In this document: positions 18,651 through 27,547 of the stretch, piece after piece
Position numbering within the stretch: the first letter of the stretch is position 1
Layout: the number at the start of each line of letters is the position of its first letter
Source: an uncultured Kiloniellaceae bacterium
GTDB lineage: Bacteria > Pseudomonadota > Alphaproteobacteria > Kiloniellales > Kiloniellaceae
DNA: 64,000 nt
Assembly (NCBI GenBank): GCA_947493695.1
Contig: CANLSF010000002.1
Span: forward strand, 620,001 to 684,000
Reading direction: 5' to 3'
Notes under the pieces: generated by a model
Told to the model about the DNA's origin: nothing
The model's database searches: none
What the model saw: only the letters and a program-made list of their open reading frames with translations
Position numbers and translations under genes: made by a program

Positions 18651-19904
18651 ATGCAAAAATCCGCGAAACCCGCAGAACTCAAAACCATGATCATCGTCTT
18701 CACGACGGTCCTGGTCGGCTGGATCGGCTTCTCTCTTCCCTACCCGGTCTTCAGCCACCTCTTTCTGGATCTGGACGGGCCACTCTTTGCGACCGAAGTG
18801 ACCGCGCAGACCCGCACGCTGCTGCTCGGTGCAGCGATTGCAGTATATCCCCTCGGACAAATCATCGGTGCGCCTCTCTTCGGGCAATGGTCTGATCGGT
18901 TTGGCCGGCGTGTTGTGCTGCAGTTCGCATTGATAACGGCAGTAATCGGCGCGCTCCTGCTTGCAGCGGGCGTTACTTTCAGCTCTCTCATTCTGCTTTT
19001 TATCGGGAGGTTTGTGGCCGGGATAGGCGAAGGCAACACTGCAATCCTCCAGTCGCTCGCTTCAGACGTCAGCAACCCCGCCACCAAAGCCCGCAACTTT
19101 GCCGCCATTGGCATTGCCATGGATCTCGGTTTTGTCGCGGGCCCGATTGTTGGCGGCATGCTCGCGGATCCGGCCTTTACCGGAAGTATCGTCTCAAAGG
19201 AGTTGGCCATGGCGCTCCCCTTCTGGACGGCTGTCGGCCTCTTTGTGATCAACGTCGCCGTCATTCCGTTTTTTCTGAAACGGGATTTTCCGGCAGCGCA
19301 CGGCGGCGTGATAACGCCGGATGCTTCGTTACCGCACGCCGCGATGGCGCCCTCAATCCGGTCCCTTTTGATCATCACCTTCCTGACTTACTGGACGATT
19401 ATGATCTTTTTCGACTTCTTTCCGGTCTTCTTCGTGCAGGTCTACAATACGCCACCTTGGGAACTGGGAGTGAATGCCGCTCTCCTGTCGGTACCGCTTA
19501 TTCTGTCCGGCCTCGTTGTGGGTCGCATCGCCACACACTTTGGCTCCGTCGCTACGGCGATGGCGTCGTTTCTCCTCATGTTCCTTGGCATTGCGCTTTT
19601 CATTGAGATGACCAACGAGACCGATCACATCCTACCGGTCATCCTGGTCGCGGTCGGCATCAACTTCGGTCAGACAGCGACATCGGTTCTCGTCTCCGAT
19701 GTTGCGCCCGCACAACAACAGGGCAGGATCATGGGTCTCTATCGGGCAATGACGGTTGCGGCTGGCGGGCTGGCTGCTGTGGTCGGCGGTTTCTTTGCGT
19801 CCATCTCGCCACAGGCACCCTTTATGACAGCACTTGTCACGGCAGCCCTGGGCCTGGGAATCCTATTGGCATGGACTCACCGCAGCAAGCGGGCCAGAGC
19901 CTAA
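18651..19904 (+). CDS. MFS transporter (drug:proton antiporter type)
   Basis: A 417-residue transporter with 12 predicted membrane segments and the motif A loop G-Q-W-S-D-R-F-G-R-R between segments 2 and 3. Gly-rich segment 5 (F-V-A-G-P-I-V-G-G) resembles the antiporter motif C of efflux pumps. The ATG is preceded by AAAGGA; an in-frame extension reaches back into the sigma gene and is not credible. It lies 100 nt after the ECF41 gene and may share its transcript. Substrate unknown. Confidence 0.9.
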   Translation: MQKSAKPAELKTMIIVFTTVLVGWIGFSLPYPVFSHLFLDLDGPLFATEVTAQTRTLLLGAAIAVYPLGQIIGAPLFGQWSDRFGRRVVLQFALITAVIGALLLAAGVTFSSLILLFIGRFVAGIGEGNTAILQSLASDVSNPATKARNFAAIGIAMDLGFVAGPIVGGMLADPAFTGSIVSKELAMALPFWTAVGLFVINVAVIPFFLKRDFPAAHGGVITPDASLPHAAMAPSIRSLLIITFLTYWTIMIFFDFFPVFFVQVYNTPPWELGVNAALLSVPLILSGLVVGRIATHFGSVATAMASFLLMFLGIALFIEMTNETDHILPVILVAVGINFGQTATSVLVSDVAPAQQQGRIMGLYRAMTVAAGGLAAVVGGFFASISPQAPFMTALVTAALGLGILLAWTHRSKRARA

Positions 19905-20070
19905 GCTCGGCCAAAGCCCGAGCGCGAAAAGGCAGGAAGAAAAACGAACGATATCGAATAAGTGAATCCCCCAACTTATTGGACAGCCCGGATCGTGTTT
20001 CTATTGCTCGAGTGTCGCCGCGTGCCGGTGACGCTTCCGCAACTCCATCTGCTTCCGTGAAGGCCTGCCC

Positions 20071-20520
20071 TTGTCGAGACGATCCCTCCTTATCGCCGCC
20101 TGTTTGATTTGCTTTTCCCTTGGGCTCGCCCCCTCATCCGTCAAAGCAATCCCTTTACAGCAATTCAGCGACGACAGCTCGCACACTGAAATCCCGGCCT
20201 GGTCGCCGGATTCGAAAACCGCTGCAGGTGGAAGACCCTTCCCTCGCTACAGGTTTCGGGCGTCATCAATAAGTGCGGCACAGCGTGTGCGAAGCAGCGA
20301 CCCCTGCGGCTTCTCTCAAGGATGGTTGGCTCAGCAAAAAAGCGGCGTTGTGATTTGCGGTACCCTTGCCGATTTTTACGCGCCCAAAGTAACCGCCTAT
20401 CCGGCAACGCGCGCGGCAAACATCGCCGGCGGGCATGGCCTGGCGCTTTTACTCCTGGGATTGGCTGTGCTTGGCCTGGCCACCCGCCGCCCGGTCTGGA
20501 TAAAACATTTGATGCGGTGA
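20071..20520 (+). CDS. possible exported membrane-anchored protein
   Basis: A 149-residue frame starting with TTG. It has a convincing signal peptide (S-R-R-S-L-L-I-A-A-C-L-I-C-F-S-L, cleavage after S-V-K-A) and a C-terminal hydrophobic helix followed by A-T-R-R, resembling the tail of sorted proteins but without a clear P-E-P or V-P motif before it. Two Cys lie in the middle. There is no ATG or clear ribosome site, so the start is uncertain. It converges on the large secreted protein. Not recognised as a family. Confidence 0.45.
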   Translation: MSRRSLLIAACLICFSLGLAPSSVKAIPLQQFSDDSSHTEIPAWSPDSKTAAGGRPFPRYRFRASSISAAQRVRSSDPCGFSQGWLAQQKSGVVICGTLADFYAPKVTAYPATRAANIAGGHGLALLLLGLAVLGLATRRPVWIKHLMR

Positions 20521-20567
20521 GTCAGGAACGCGCTACCTGCGCATCCCTGATCCTGTTATGGCGGTCT

Positions 20568-22436
20568 TCAGTTCGCCTTCTTAGGCGCGAGCAGCTTGAA
20601 CTTGCTGCCTTTGACCGGGGCTTCCCCTGCCGGCTTCTTTACGCCAATGCGCGGTAAGCGGAAATCCGATGTCCTGCAATTCTGCGTGCTTGAGATTCCC
20701 GTGGTTCCTACCGGGCAGACTTGAAGTCGCCAGGCCCGACTGCCGTCGAGCGCCGCCAGATCAAAGTTGGCACGCTTTCCAGTCATACGCTTGGGCAACT
20801 GCGCCTTGCGGACATGCTGATAGCTTCCGGCTGTCTTGCGATAGAAACGCAGCAGAAACTTGCTATTCGCCTTTCCGCCTGAAAGACGGATCTCACCCTT
20901 GCGAACCCGCCTCTGCGGAGACTGGATAGCAAAAGACGGAGCTGCAGCAGGACGAGCAAGCTGGGCGTTGGCACCCGCCGGCTTATGCTCGATCGTGCTG
21001 TCTACTTCAGACTGTGGTGTTACAAGCAGGCTACCGCTGACCTGAGCCGATGGGGCCGATTGGGTCGATGGACGACACGCAAAGGTGTGCCTGCGAAAGG
21101 TCGTGTCGATAACACGCCCCTGAGCGTCAGCCAGTTTGAACTGCATCGCGAAGGTCTTCGTCGGCGGCGCGGCGTTGCTGCTGGAACCCAGCGTGAGGCC
21201 GCCGCCTGGGCTGCCCCAGATCAGATTTTGCCGATACACAATCGTGTCGGTTCCGTCCCCGGAAATATCGAAATCCTGTCGCAGTTTGTACTGATTCTCG
21301 AGGAAGATGGTGCCAACGCCTGAAGAGGCCAATCCACGGCCTGTGATCGTACCGTTGATACTGACCCGGTCGGGACAGATGAAACCCTGAAAGATTCTTT
21401 CAGTCACGACCGACCCTGCGACCGAAGCGCGCGGAGGTTCAGGTACGGCCTGCGGTGTTCCCATCGTAATGCCCGTCGCCTGATTGCAGTCCAGGTCGTA
21501 GTCTTGCCAAGCTGTATTGAAGGTCGAGCTCACGCCTACGATCCGGATCCGACCGCGATTGCTGCCACTCGGCAGCTTATCCGTATTGCTGAACGTCGCG
21601 ACCTTGCCGCCATTGGTGCGAACCGTGATAACACCGCTCTGGTTACCCGCTTCATCGGCATAGCGAAAACTCACGTCCTCATTTGGTCGCGTCGTGACTA
21701 TGCGCCCATCGAACCGAAGCCTACATGCGCCCCCAACGGAGGATTGCTCGACAATCTCGAGGTCCGAGGAGACGACCGGCTCGTGCCCTTTGCAATTCAC
21801 GGTCAACGAAGTGAGAGGCCCAGGCGGAACCTCGGGGGGCAACGGCGCCCCCGCAACCCCTGAGGCTTCATAGACGAGCCGGCCTTCAACAGCCACTTGC
21901 ACCTGACGGTCCTGTCCGAAGATCTGGGTATTACTCAAGCCCTGGCTGCGCAAGACCTCGGCATGCTCGACACAGGCCGTCACCATTGACGGTTCGTAGT
22001 CCGACTTCGTGATGGCAAAGCGCTTGGTCCTGTCGACAGACTTCGGACGTGGCCTGGAATAGTTAATGGATTCGCCGCGCGCCAAGAAACCCTGCGTGCC
22101 ACCGTCCTCAAGAACAAGCCTGGGCCAGGATCTAAAGCTCTTCACTCTGCCGGAGATCTGAGCGTCAATCATGACCCTTAAATCACCTTCGATGGGGATA
22201 GCAGGTGACGAAACCCTGGAATAAGTCGAACCATTGCTTTCAACCACAATCGGTGGCTCGGTCACTGCCGAAATCCACACACTCGCAGAGTCTGCAAGCG
22301 CGGTTCCTGCCATGGCAGAAACTGCACCGACGGCAGTCGCCGCCAGCAAAGGGCGGCGCCACGCAGTACGAAGTCCGGAGTGGGTTGGTGGGAGCTGGTT
22401 GGGGCGTCGGGCGCCTGGACTGTTCCAACGAGACAT
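20568..22436 (-). CDS. large secreted protein with repeated beta domains, unknown
   Basis: The product has 622 residues from the ATG at 22436, which has a TGGAG ribosome site; an ATG at 22448 is also in frame. The N-terminus carries a twin-arginine-like R-R-P-L-L-A-A-T-A-V-G signal with cleavage near G-T-A-L-A. The mature part is strand-rich and seems to hold several similar modules of roughly 110 residues, two of them bracketed by Cys (C-R-L-R-F-D-G-R-I-V to D-L-D-C, and C-P-D-R-V-S-I-N-G-T-I to H-T-F-A-C). The C-terminus is very basic (K-L-L-A-P-K-K). No family recognised; an Ig-like cell-surface role is inference. Confidence 0.8.
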   Translation of the reverse strand: MSRWNSPGARRPNQLPPTHSGLRTAWRRPLLAATAVGAVSAMAGTALADSASVWISAVTEPPIVVESNGSTYSRVSSPAIPIEGDLRVMIDAQISGRVKSFRSWPRLVLEDGGTQGFLARGESINYSRPRPKSVDRTKRFAITKSDYEPSMVTACVEHAEVLRSQGLSNTQIFGQDRQVQVAVEGRLVYEASGVAGAPLPPEVPPGPLTSLTVNCKGHEPVVSSDLEIVEQSSVGGACRLRFDGRIVTTRPNEDVSFRYADEAGNQSGVITVRTNGGKVATFSNTDKLPSGSNRGRIRIVGVSSTFNTAWQDYDLDCNQATGITMGTPQAVPEPPRASVAGSVVTERIFQGFICPDRVSINGTITGRGLASSGVGTIFLENQYKLRQDFDISGDGTDTIVYRQNLIWGSPGGGLTLGSSSNAAPPTKTFAMQFKLADAQGRVIDTTFRRHTFACRPSTQSAPSAQVSGSLLVTPQSEVDSTIEHKPAGANAQLARPAAAPSFAIQSPQRRVRKGEIRLSGGKANSKFLLRFYRKTAGSYQHVRKAQLPKRMTGKRANFDLAALDGSRAWRLQVCPVGTTGISSTQNCRTSDFRLPRIGVKKPAGEAPVKGSKFKLLAPKKAN

Positions 22437-22690
22437 AGCGTACTCCATAGATCTGTGAATAGAGCGCGCGGTTAAAAGTAAACCGGGCGGTTGCAGATCT
22501 GTCGCTTGGAGTCACACGAGGGTTCAATAAAACATCGTTGGCCTGGTACGGCTCAAAAATACCAGAGTGTGTTCGGCAAATTCAGAACAGAGCTTTGATA
22601 TATATGCAAAAAATAAAACGTGTTGAAATCGAAAGCGCGATCAAGCCATAGGTTCAACACCGCTCTTTTTAAGCAGCCCGGTGCTCAACC

Positions 22691-23347
22691 CTAGGTATCG
22701 GCCTGGACGTCATCCCAGTTGACGTCAGATTCGATCAACCAACTCAGGGCATAGTTCCTCTCGTAAACAATGCTTGGATTGATATCTTCAGGCAGATCCG
22801 CGCCCGTCATCCACGCTTGACGCACAGCCCAGTGCATACGGTAGGCAAGATCCGCTTGGTCCAGAACTTCCGAAAAGTTGACCGGTTTGGCGTCTTCTAG
22901 GAACCGGTCACCAGGACGATCTGCGGCGAATTCGTATGCGCGGTGCACGTCGCAGACTTCACGTGGTGGGGACAAGCCCTCTTCAATATAGCCCAACGCC
23001 CAAAGCAGCACCCAAGCGGACTCGAACTGCCAGCAAAACTGAACCCGTACAGGGTCCGGTGTTGATGGGTCCTTGATATAGGCCCGCTCAGCAGGGGTGA
23101 AATGCGCGCCCAGACCATGATTTGCGACCATCGCCGCTTCGTCGTCAGGCTCAAGCCCACAGCCACGTCCCGCAATCGGCAAGAGGCAGAGGGCCCGGTA
23201 GGCGATCTCCTCGGGACGGCGTGGTGCTGTCTCGTCATCGATACCTATTAAGGGCAATCCAGGATTAATCAATAAGCCCTGACTTTCGAGCAAACTCTCC
23301 GAACGTGCTTTACGCCTAATCGCATCCTGTGTTTTTTGATCTTCCAT
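22691..23347 (-). CDS. DUF4272 domain protein
   Basis: A 218-residue soluble protein matching DUF4272: R-R-P-E-E-I-A-Y-R-A-L-C-L-L near residue 45, then F-C-W-Q-F-E-S-A-W-V-L-L-W-A-L-G-Y in the middle, then A-D-L-A-Y-R-M-H-W-A-V-R-Q-A-W. It ends with N-W-D-D-V-Q-A-D-T, the usual C-terminus. The function of the family is unknown. It appears to be a single-gene unit. Confidence 0.88.
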   Translation of the reverse strand: MEDQKTQDAIRRKARSESLLESQGLLINPGLPLIGIDDETAPRRPEEIAYRALCLLPIAGRGCGLEPDDEAAMVANHGLGAHFTPAERAYIKDPSTPDPVRVQFCWQFESAWVLLWALGYIEEGLSPPREVCDVHRAYEFAADRPGDRFLEDAKPVNFSEVLDQADLAYRMHWAVRQAWMTGADLPEDINPSIVYERNYALSWLIESDVNWDDVQADT

Positions 23348-23504
23348 GTCGCCGCCGTTTGTTCACTTTATGTTCTTTAGCAAACACTGACACTGCACAT
23401 CGAAAATTGCAACCTTAAAGAATCGTTGCAAATCATCTTTTTCTATCTAAGAATTTTCCTAACGTGCTCACAGAGACCTAAGTTCAGGTCGCGACCTCTC
23501 AGGC

Positions 23505-23951
23505 TCAGGTCTCCGGGCCACTCACAAGCGTCAGGATATTGCCGTCGGGGTCGAAGAAATGCGCGGTGGTGCCGCCCCAGTCCTGCAGCTCCGGTGCGTC
23601 GTCAAAGCGCACACCGCGCTGCTGCAGTGTTTCGTAGGCTTCAAGGGCATCGGGCACGCGGAAGGAGACACCGACAAAGCGCCCTGTCAGGCTACGGTGT
23701 TCCACATCACCCAGGTCCAGGCTCTCCAGCACAAGATCGCAGTTCCCGGTCGTGAACACTGCGACACCCTCAACATTGAACAAGAGTGGAAACCTCAAGG
23801 TGTCGCGATAAAAAGCCAAAGCTTCGTCGAAACGCTGCGAAAAGATCCGAACGGCGGCAACCTGTCCCAGAAGCGGGCCTGGGTCCGTCGCTTCAGCCAC
23901 CTTCTTGCGCTGTTTCTTCGCCTTCGTTTTCTCCGGCTTTTTCGTTTTCAT
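23505..23951 (-). CDS. VOC family protein with basic N-terminal tail
   Basis: The 148-residue product starts at the ATG at 23951 after an AAGGAC ribosome site. A very Lys-rich tail of about 20 residues precedes one vicinal-oxygen-chelate module (F-S-Q-R-F-D-E-A-L-A-F-Y-R-D-T-L and H-F-F-D-P-D-G-N-I-L-T-L-V). The tail resembles nucleic-acid or membrane-surface binding tails, and is unusual for the family. The final Glu metal ligand is replaced (N-I-L-T), so a binding rather than catalytic role is possible. Confidence 0.85.
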   Translation of the reverse strand: MKTKKPEKTKAKKQRKKVAEATDPGPLLGQVAAVRIFSQRFDEALAFYRDTLRFPLLFNVEGVAVFTTGNCDLVLESLDLGDVEHRSLTGRFVGVSFRVPDALEAYETLQQRGVRFDDAPELQDWGGTTAHFFDPDGNILTLVSGPET

Positions 23952-24006
23952 AATTGTCCTTCGGCCAGAATAAACTGGCGCAAGCATCCGCAAACAGTGT
24001 CCCGCG

Positions 24007-24426
24007 CTAAAATTTCAGTGCGCGGCCGTCCGTCATGGTGAAAGGCGATCGATACCCCTCACCCACCCAAAAGTAACTCTCGCCGTCAGTCGTGATGTCA
24101 TAACAGGCCCAGCCACCACGCGCCCAAAGCGAACAGTATTGGTTCGCGGTTTCATCGACCCGCCATTTGCCAGGATCGACCTGCCCGCCACGCTCGACAT
24201 AATCCGTCGCACCGGAAGCGTCAAAGTACTGCCGCGTATTCCGGCCACGATTCTCGCCCAGAGCCGTATGGCCCGTCAGCAATTCGGTGATTTCCGGAGC
24301 GGCCAGTTTTCGGTCCTCCGCCTGGGAAACCGTGATACCGTGAAACAGACCGCCAAGCATGACGATGCCCCAAAGGACCACGGACAAGAAGCCTGCGGAC
24401 CGGCTTAACGTCAAAGCTCTGTTCAT
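24007..24426 (-). CDS. small secreted protein of unknown function
   Basis: A 139-residue protein with an N-terminal signal or anchor (F-L-S-V-V-L-W-G-I-V-M-L-G-G-L-F). The mature part contains W-R-V-D-E-T-A-N-Q-Y-C-S-L-W-A-R-G-G-W and C-Y-D-I, a Trp/Cys pattern also seen in small periplasmic proteins of alphaproteobacteria whose role is unknown. The two Cys could form a disulphide. The ATG at 24426 has AGGAAC just upstream. It lies 55 nt before the VOC gene on the same strand. Confidence 0.75.
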   Translation of the reverse strand: MNRALTLSRSAGFLSVVLWGIVMLGGLFHGITVSQAEDRKLAAPEITELLTGHTALGENRGRNTRQYFDASGATDYVERGGQVDPGKWRVDETANQYCSLWARGGWACYDITTDGESYFWVGEGYRSPFTMTDGRALKF

Positions 24427-24566
24427 TTTCCGTGTTCCTTTCTCTCCGCCGCTTATTGCTCGCATCAGATTGAGTCTTTCTCTCTTCGAGCGAGATCATC
24501 TTGCCAAAGCAACGTTCAAGGCGCGATCCTTAATCTCCTTTCGAATCGAATTTTTCCGCAGGTTCT

Positions 24567-25877
24567 ATGACCACCTCCAACATGTCGCCCGAGAACACCG
24601 ATTTTACTGCGTCTGTATCGCTCTCCAACAAGGAGGCGCGTCGTCTTGCACTGACCGCCCAGGGTTTCGCGCCTACTGAGCCCAGACGCAAACGTCACGA
24701 CAAGCGGCATCTGGAGGCCGTGATCGGGAAAGTCGGCCTGTTGCAAATAGACTCAGTGAATGTGTTGGCGCGGGCCCACTACCTTCCCCTCTTCTCCCGG
24801 CTTGGCCCCTACAGCACCGATGTTTTGGATAAGGCCGCGTTCGCCCCCGAAAAGCTGTCAGCGGCAAAAAAGAGCAAACAGCTCTTCGAGTACTGGGCAC
24901 ATGAAGCCTCTCTCTTACCTTTCGAGGTTCAGCCTCTGCTGCGCTGGCGTATGGAGCGAGCGCAGGAAGGTCAGGGCGTCTGGAAGCACATCGCGCAGTT
25001 TGCCCGCAAGAATCCGGACATGATCGCCTCGGTGTTGGCTCAGGTGAAAGAACGCGGTCCCATCAAGGTTTCCGACCTGGAGGAAAAGAAAGCACAGGCG
25101 GGCAAGAAGCGCGAAACCGCCTGGTGGGGTTGGGACGAGTACAAGCGGATCATGGAATGGCTGTTCTGGACTGGACAGGTGACCGCCGCCGGTCGACAGA
25201 ACTTCGAGCGCCTCTATGATGTGCCGGAACGCGTATTACCGGATTCTGTCATTGCTACGCCGACACCCAGCGAAGCGGAAGCCCAGCGCGGATTGCTTCG
25301 GATAGCGGCACAATCCCTGGGCATTGCCAGCGAACCCGACCTGCGCGACTACTTCCGGCTCAGCGCGGTCGATTCCAAACGGCGGGTTGCCGAACTGGTG
25401 GAAGCCGGAGAATTGATCCCAGCGAAGGTCGAAGGCTGGGAGCAACCGGCTTTTCTCCACCCTTCCTTTTCAGAGCTCGACGCACTTCCTAAACGCATTA
25501 ATAGCCGTGCACTTCTCTCCCCCTTCGATTCTCTGGTGTGGGATCGTCCTCGGACGGAACGGCTCTTCGGCTTCCGCTATCGCCTGGAGATCTACACCCC
25601 GGAAGCCAAACGCCAGCACGGCTACTACGTCCTCCCCTTTCTTCTGGGCGACAAACTGGTAGCGCGCGTAGACCTCAAGGCAGACCGGAAGTCGAGTTGC
25701 CTGAAAGTACAGGCCAGTCACGCCGAACCGCGGGTAAAAAAGGGTGCGGTCGCGAAAGCCCTGTATCAGGAACTGCGATCCATGGCGGACTGGTTGAACC
25801 TGGAGGGGATGGAAATCCGGGACCGGGGAGACCTGGCCAGAGCCCTCCTAGACGTAGCCGGTGCTGCTGCATCGTAG
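24567..25877 (+). CDS. YcaQ/AlkZ-type crosslink-repair DNA glycosylase
   Basis: A 436-residue protein of the winged-helix YcaQ/AlkZ family, which excises bulky alkylated bases and unhooks interstrand crosslinks. The catalytic Q-I-D-S-V-N-V-L-A-R-A-H segment near residue 57 has the Q-x-D form that I associate with the YcaQ-like branch rather than the Q-x-Q of AlkZ. The W-W-G-W-D and S-P-F-D-S-L-V-W-D-R motifs are also present. The N-terminal 20 residues look dispensable, and an ATG at 24582 is an alternative start. It is alone in its direction. Confidence 0.93.
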   Translation: MTTSNMSPENTDFTASVSLSNKEARRLALTAQGFAPTEPRRKRHDKRHLEAVIGKVGLLQIDSVNVLARAHYLPLFSRLGPYSTDVLDKAAFAPEKLSAAKKSKQLFEYWAHEASLLPFEVQPLLRWRMERAQEGQGVWKHIAQFARKNPDMIASVLAQVKERGPIKVSDLEEKKAQAGKKRETAWWGWDEYKRIMEWLFWTGQVTAAGRQNFERLYDVPERVLPDSVIATPTPSEAEAQRGLLRIAAQSLGIASEPDLRDYFRLSAVDSKRRVAELVEAGELIPAKVEGWEQPAFLHPSFSELDALPKRINSRALLSPFDSLVWDRPRTERLFGFRYRLEIYTPEAKRQHGYYVLPFLLGDKLVARVDLKADRKSSCLKVQASHAEPRVKKGAVAKALYQELRSMADWLNLEGMEIRDRGDLARALLDVAGAAAS

Positions 25878-25889
25878 TCCAGGTTTACT

Positions 25890-26459
25890 CTACGCCCCGG
25901 CAGTTTGCCTCTGGTAATGCCGTCGTGCTTTCGCCCGGTTTCCACAGGTTTCCATGGAACACCAGCGGCGGCGGCGGTTTTTGCTCTCGTCCAGAAACAG
26001 CCAGCCGCAGTCGTCCGATGGACAGATCTCCACTCGTTCGATCTCCGTTGGCTGGGTCAACACAGAAAGCGCGGAAAGACCGATAGCCTGTGCAACCGGT
26101 ATATCCTTGTTGAACGAGAAAGCACCCTGGCGCACCGCTAAAGGAGCGCAGGACGCGCCCATCTCGAGCACCTGATTAAAGTGCGCCAGATCTTTCTTTT
26201 TTGGCTTTTCGCCCGCTATTGCGGCCAGGAACAAACACCTCAGGCTTGCTCTGAAAGCCTTAAGTTCGTCCAGCGTAGCCGGATCTTCCAACGTGGTCCG
26301 CTTTCCCAGCTTCACCCTACGGCACCAAATCTCAAGATCCCGCTGATCCGTCAACTTCTCATGGAGCACATCACCTGAGGAAGACCAGTCAGCGGTGTTT
26401 AAAAAATCCAGACAGAGACGCCCTCCAACAAGCCGGACAGAATGCGTTTGGTACGACAT
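25890..26459 (-). CDS. CGNR zinc-finger (ABATE domain) regulator
   Basis: A 189-residue protein with the N-terminal ABATE domain (V-G-G-R-L-C-L-D-F-L-N-T) and a C-terminal CGNR finger: C-P-S-D-D-C-G-W-L-F-L-D, then R-R-R-W-C-S-M-E-T-C-G-N-R. These are stress-type transcription regulators whose finger binds DNA. It is divergent from azlC with an 86-bp gap, so control of azlCD is the natural guess. Confidence 0.92.
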   Translation of the reverse strand: MSYQTHSVRLVGGRLCLDFLNTADWSSSGDVLHEKLTDQRDLEIWCRRVKLGKRTTLEDPATLDELKAFRASLRCLFLAAIAGEKPKKKDLAHFNQVLEMGASCAPLAVRQGAFSFNKDIPVAQAIGLSALSVLTQPTEIERVEICPSDDCGWLFLDESKNRRRRWCSMETCGNRAKARRHYQRQTAGA

Positions 26460-26545
26460 GGGAGAATTCTAACCTTTGTTCCGGTTGACCTAAGAGTGAT
26501 TGCAAACTAACCTAACCGTTATAGCAGTTATAATGGATAAAATAC

Positions 26546-27250
26546 ATGCTGAATTCGGAAACTGCCAACGTCCGGTTGACGATGGCAGGTGTTGTAAGAG
26601 GCGTAAAAAGCCTCGGACCCATCTCACTTTTCGTGATTCCCTTCGGCATCGCATTCGGGGCGGCTGCCATCGAGCGTGGCGTTACGCCCGATCAGTCGAT
26701 TGTTATGAGCCTCACAGTCTTTTCTGCAGCGGCCCAGTTTGCCGCGCTGGACTTTTGGAACGGACCGCTCCCGGCAATCTCCCTGCTGCTCACCGTCCTT
26801 GCCGTCGGTACGCGTCATATCCTCATGGGTGCCACCCTGGCCCCCTGGCTCAACCGCTTGAGCCGTCCCAAGCGCCTGCTCGCATTATCAGTCCTCAGCG
26901 ACGCGAATTTCGCCGACAGTTACGATGCTTTTCGCCGTGACGAGCGGGACGTCGGCCGGCTGGTCGGCGGCGGCCTCGCGCTCTGCATTTGCTGGATTAT
27001 CGGCTCCACAATCGGCGTGATCGCCGGTGCCAGCCTCGGGAATCTGGGGCGTTTTGGTATCGATGTTGTGATGGTCTCTTTTTTTGCAGCTATCGCGGTG
27101 GGACAATGGGAAGGTCTCTCCGATGTCCTGCCATCCGTCGTCGCAGCGGCTGTCGCGGTACTTGGGCTGATCTTTCTGCCGCCGGGATGGAACATCGTGC
27201 TCGCCGCTTTAGCAGGCGGCATAGCAGGAGTCCTATGGCATGAGCGCTGA
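26546..27250 (+). CDS. AzlC family branched-chain amino acid exporter subunit
   Basis: A 234-residue membrane protein of the AzlC family with P-F-G-I-A-F-G-A-A-A near the N-terminus and the T-R-H-I-L-M-G-A-T-L signature. With the small AzlD subunit it forms an exporter for branched-chain amino acids or analogues. A perfect TATAAT lies at 26529-26534, only 12 nt before this ATG, so an internal ATG at 26579 is a possible true start. It overlaps azlD by 11 nt. Confidence 0.93.
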   Translation: MLNSETANVRLTMAGVVRGVKSLGPISLFVIPFGIAFGAAAIERGVTPDQSIVMSLTVFSAAAQFAALDFWNGPLPAISLLLTVLAVGTRHILMGATLAPWLNRLSRPKRLLALSVLSDANFADSYDAFRRDERDVGRLVGGGLALCICWIIGSTIGVIAGASLGNLGRFGIDVVMVSFFAAIAVGQWEGLSDVLPSVVAAAVAVLGLIFLPPGWNIVLAALAGGIAGVLWHER

Positions 27251-27542
27251 GGCGACCGCCTATCTCACCATTTTCCTCATGGCAGCCGTCACTTACGGCA
27301 CGCGGATCGCCGGGGCGGAGTTGATGACTCTCTTTCGCATCACCTCCCGGGTCGACGCTTTCCTGAAGTCCATGGCCATCTCGGTGATGGTTGCCATTGT
27401 CGCCTCAGCCATTGCGCAAAGCGGGTTCCGCGAAAACACCGCCACTCTCGTGGCCGCCGCGGTCATGGCGGCGACACGCAGTTCTATAGGAGCGGTCACG
27501 GCAGGCATGCTTGTCGCCGCGGCCTGGACCTGGTTGGCGTAG
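27240..27542 (+). CDS. AzlD domain protein
   Basis: The small partner of AzlC: 100 residues, three to four hydrophobic segments, with T-Y-G-T-R-I-A-G near the start and a final G-M-L-V-A-A-A-W-T-W. It overlaps the AzlC gene, so the two chains are made together. Export substrate is not known. Confidence 0.92.
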   Translation: MSAEATAYLTIFLMAAVTYGTRIAGAELMTLFRITSRVDAFLKSMAISVMVAIVASAIAQSGFRENTATLVAAAVMAATRSSIGAVTAGMLVAAAWTWLA

Positions 27543-27547
27543 GTAAA

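Noticed and set aside
23407-23431. Two TTGCAA hexamers upstream of the DUF4272 gene, like the PccR-type sites
   Set aside because: The spacing (19 bp start to start) differs from the pair at 11558 (14 bp), flanking bases do not match, and the gene has no link to propionate. Chance is more likely.
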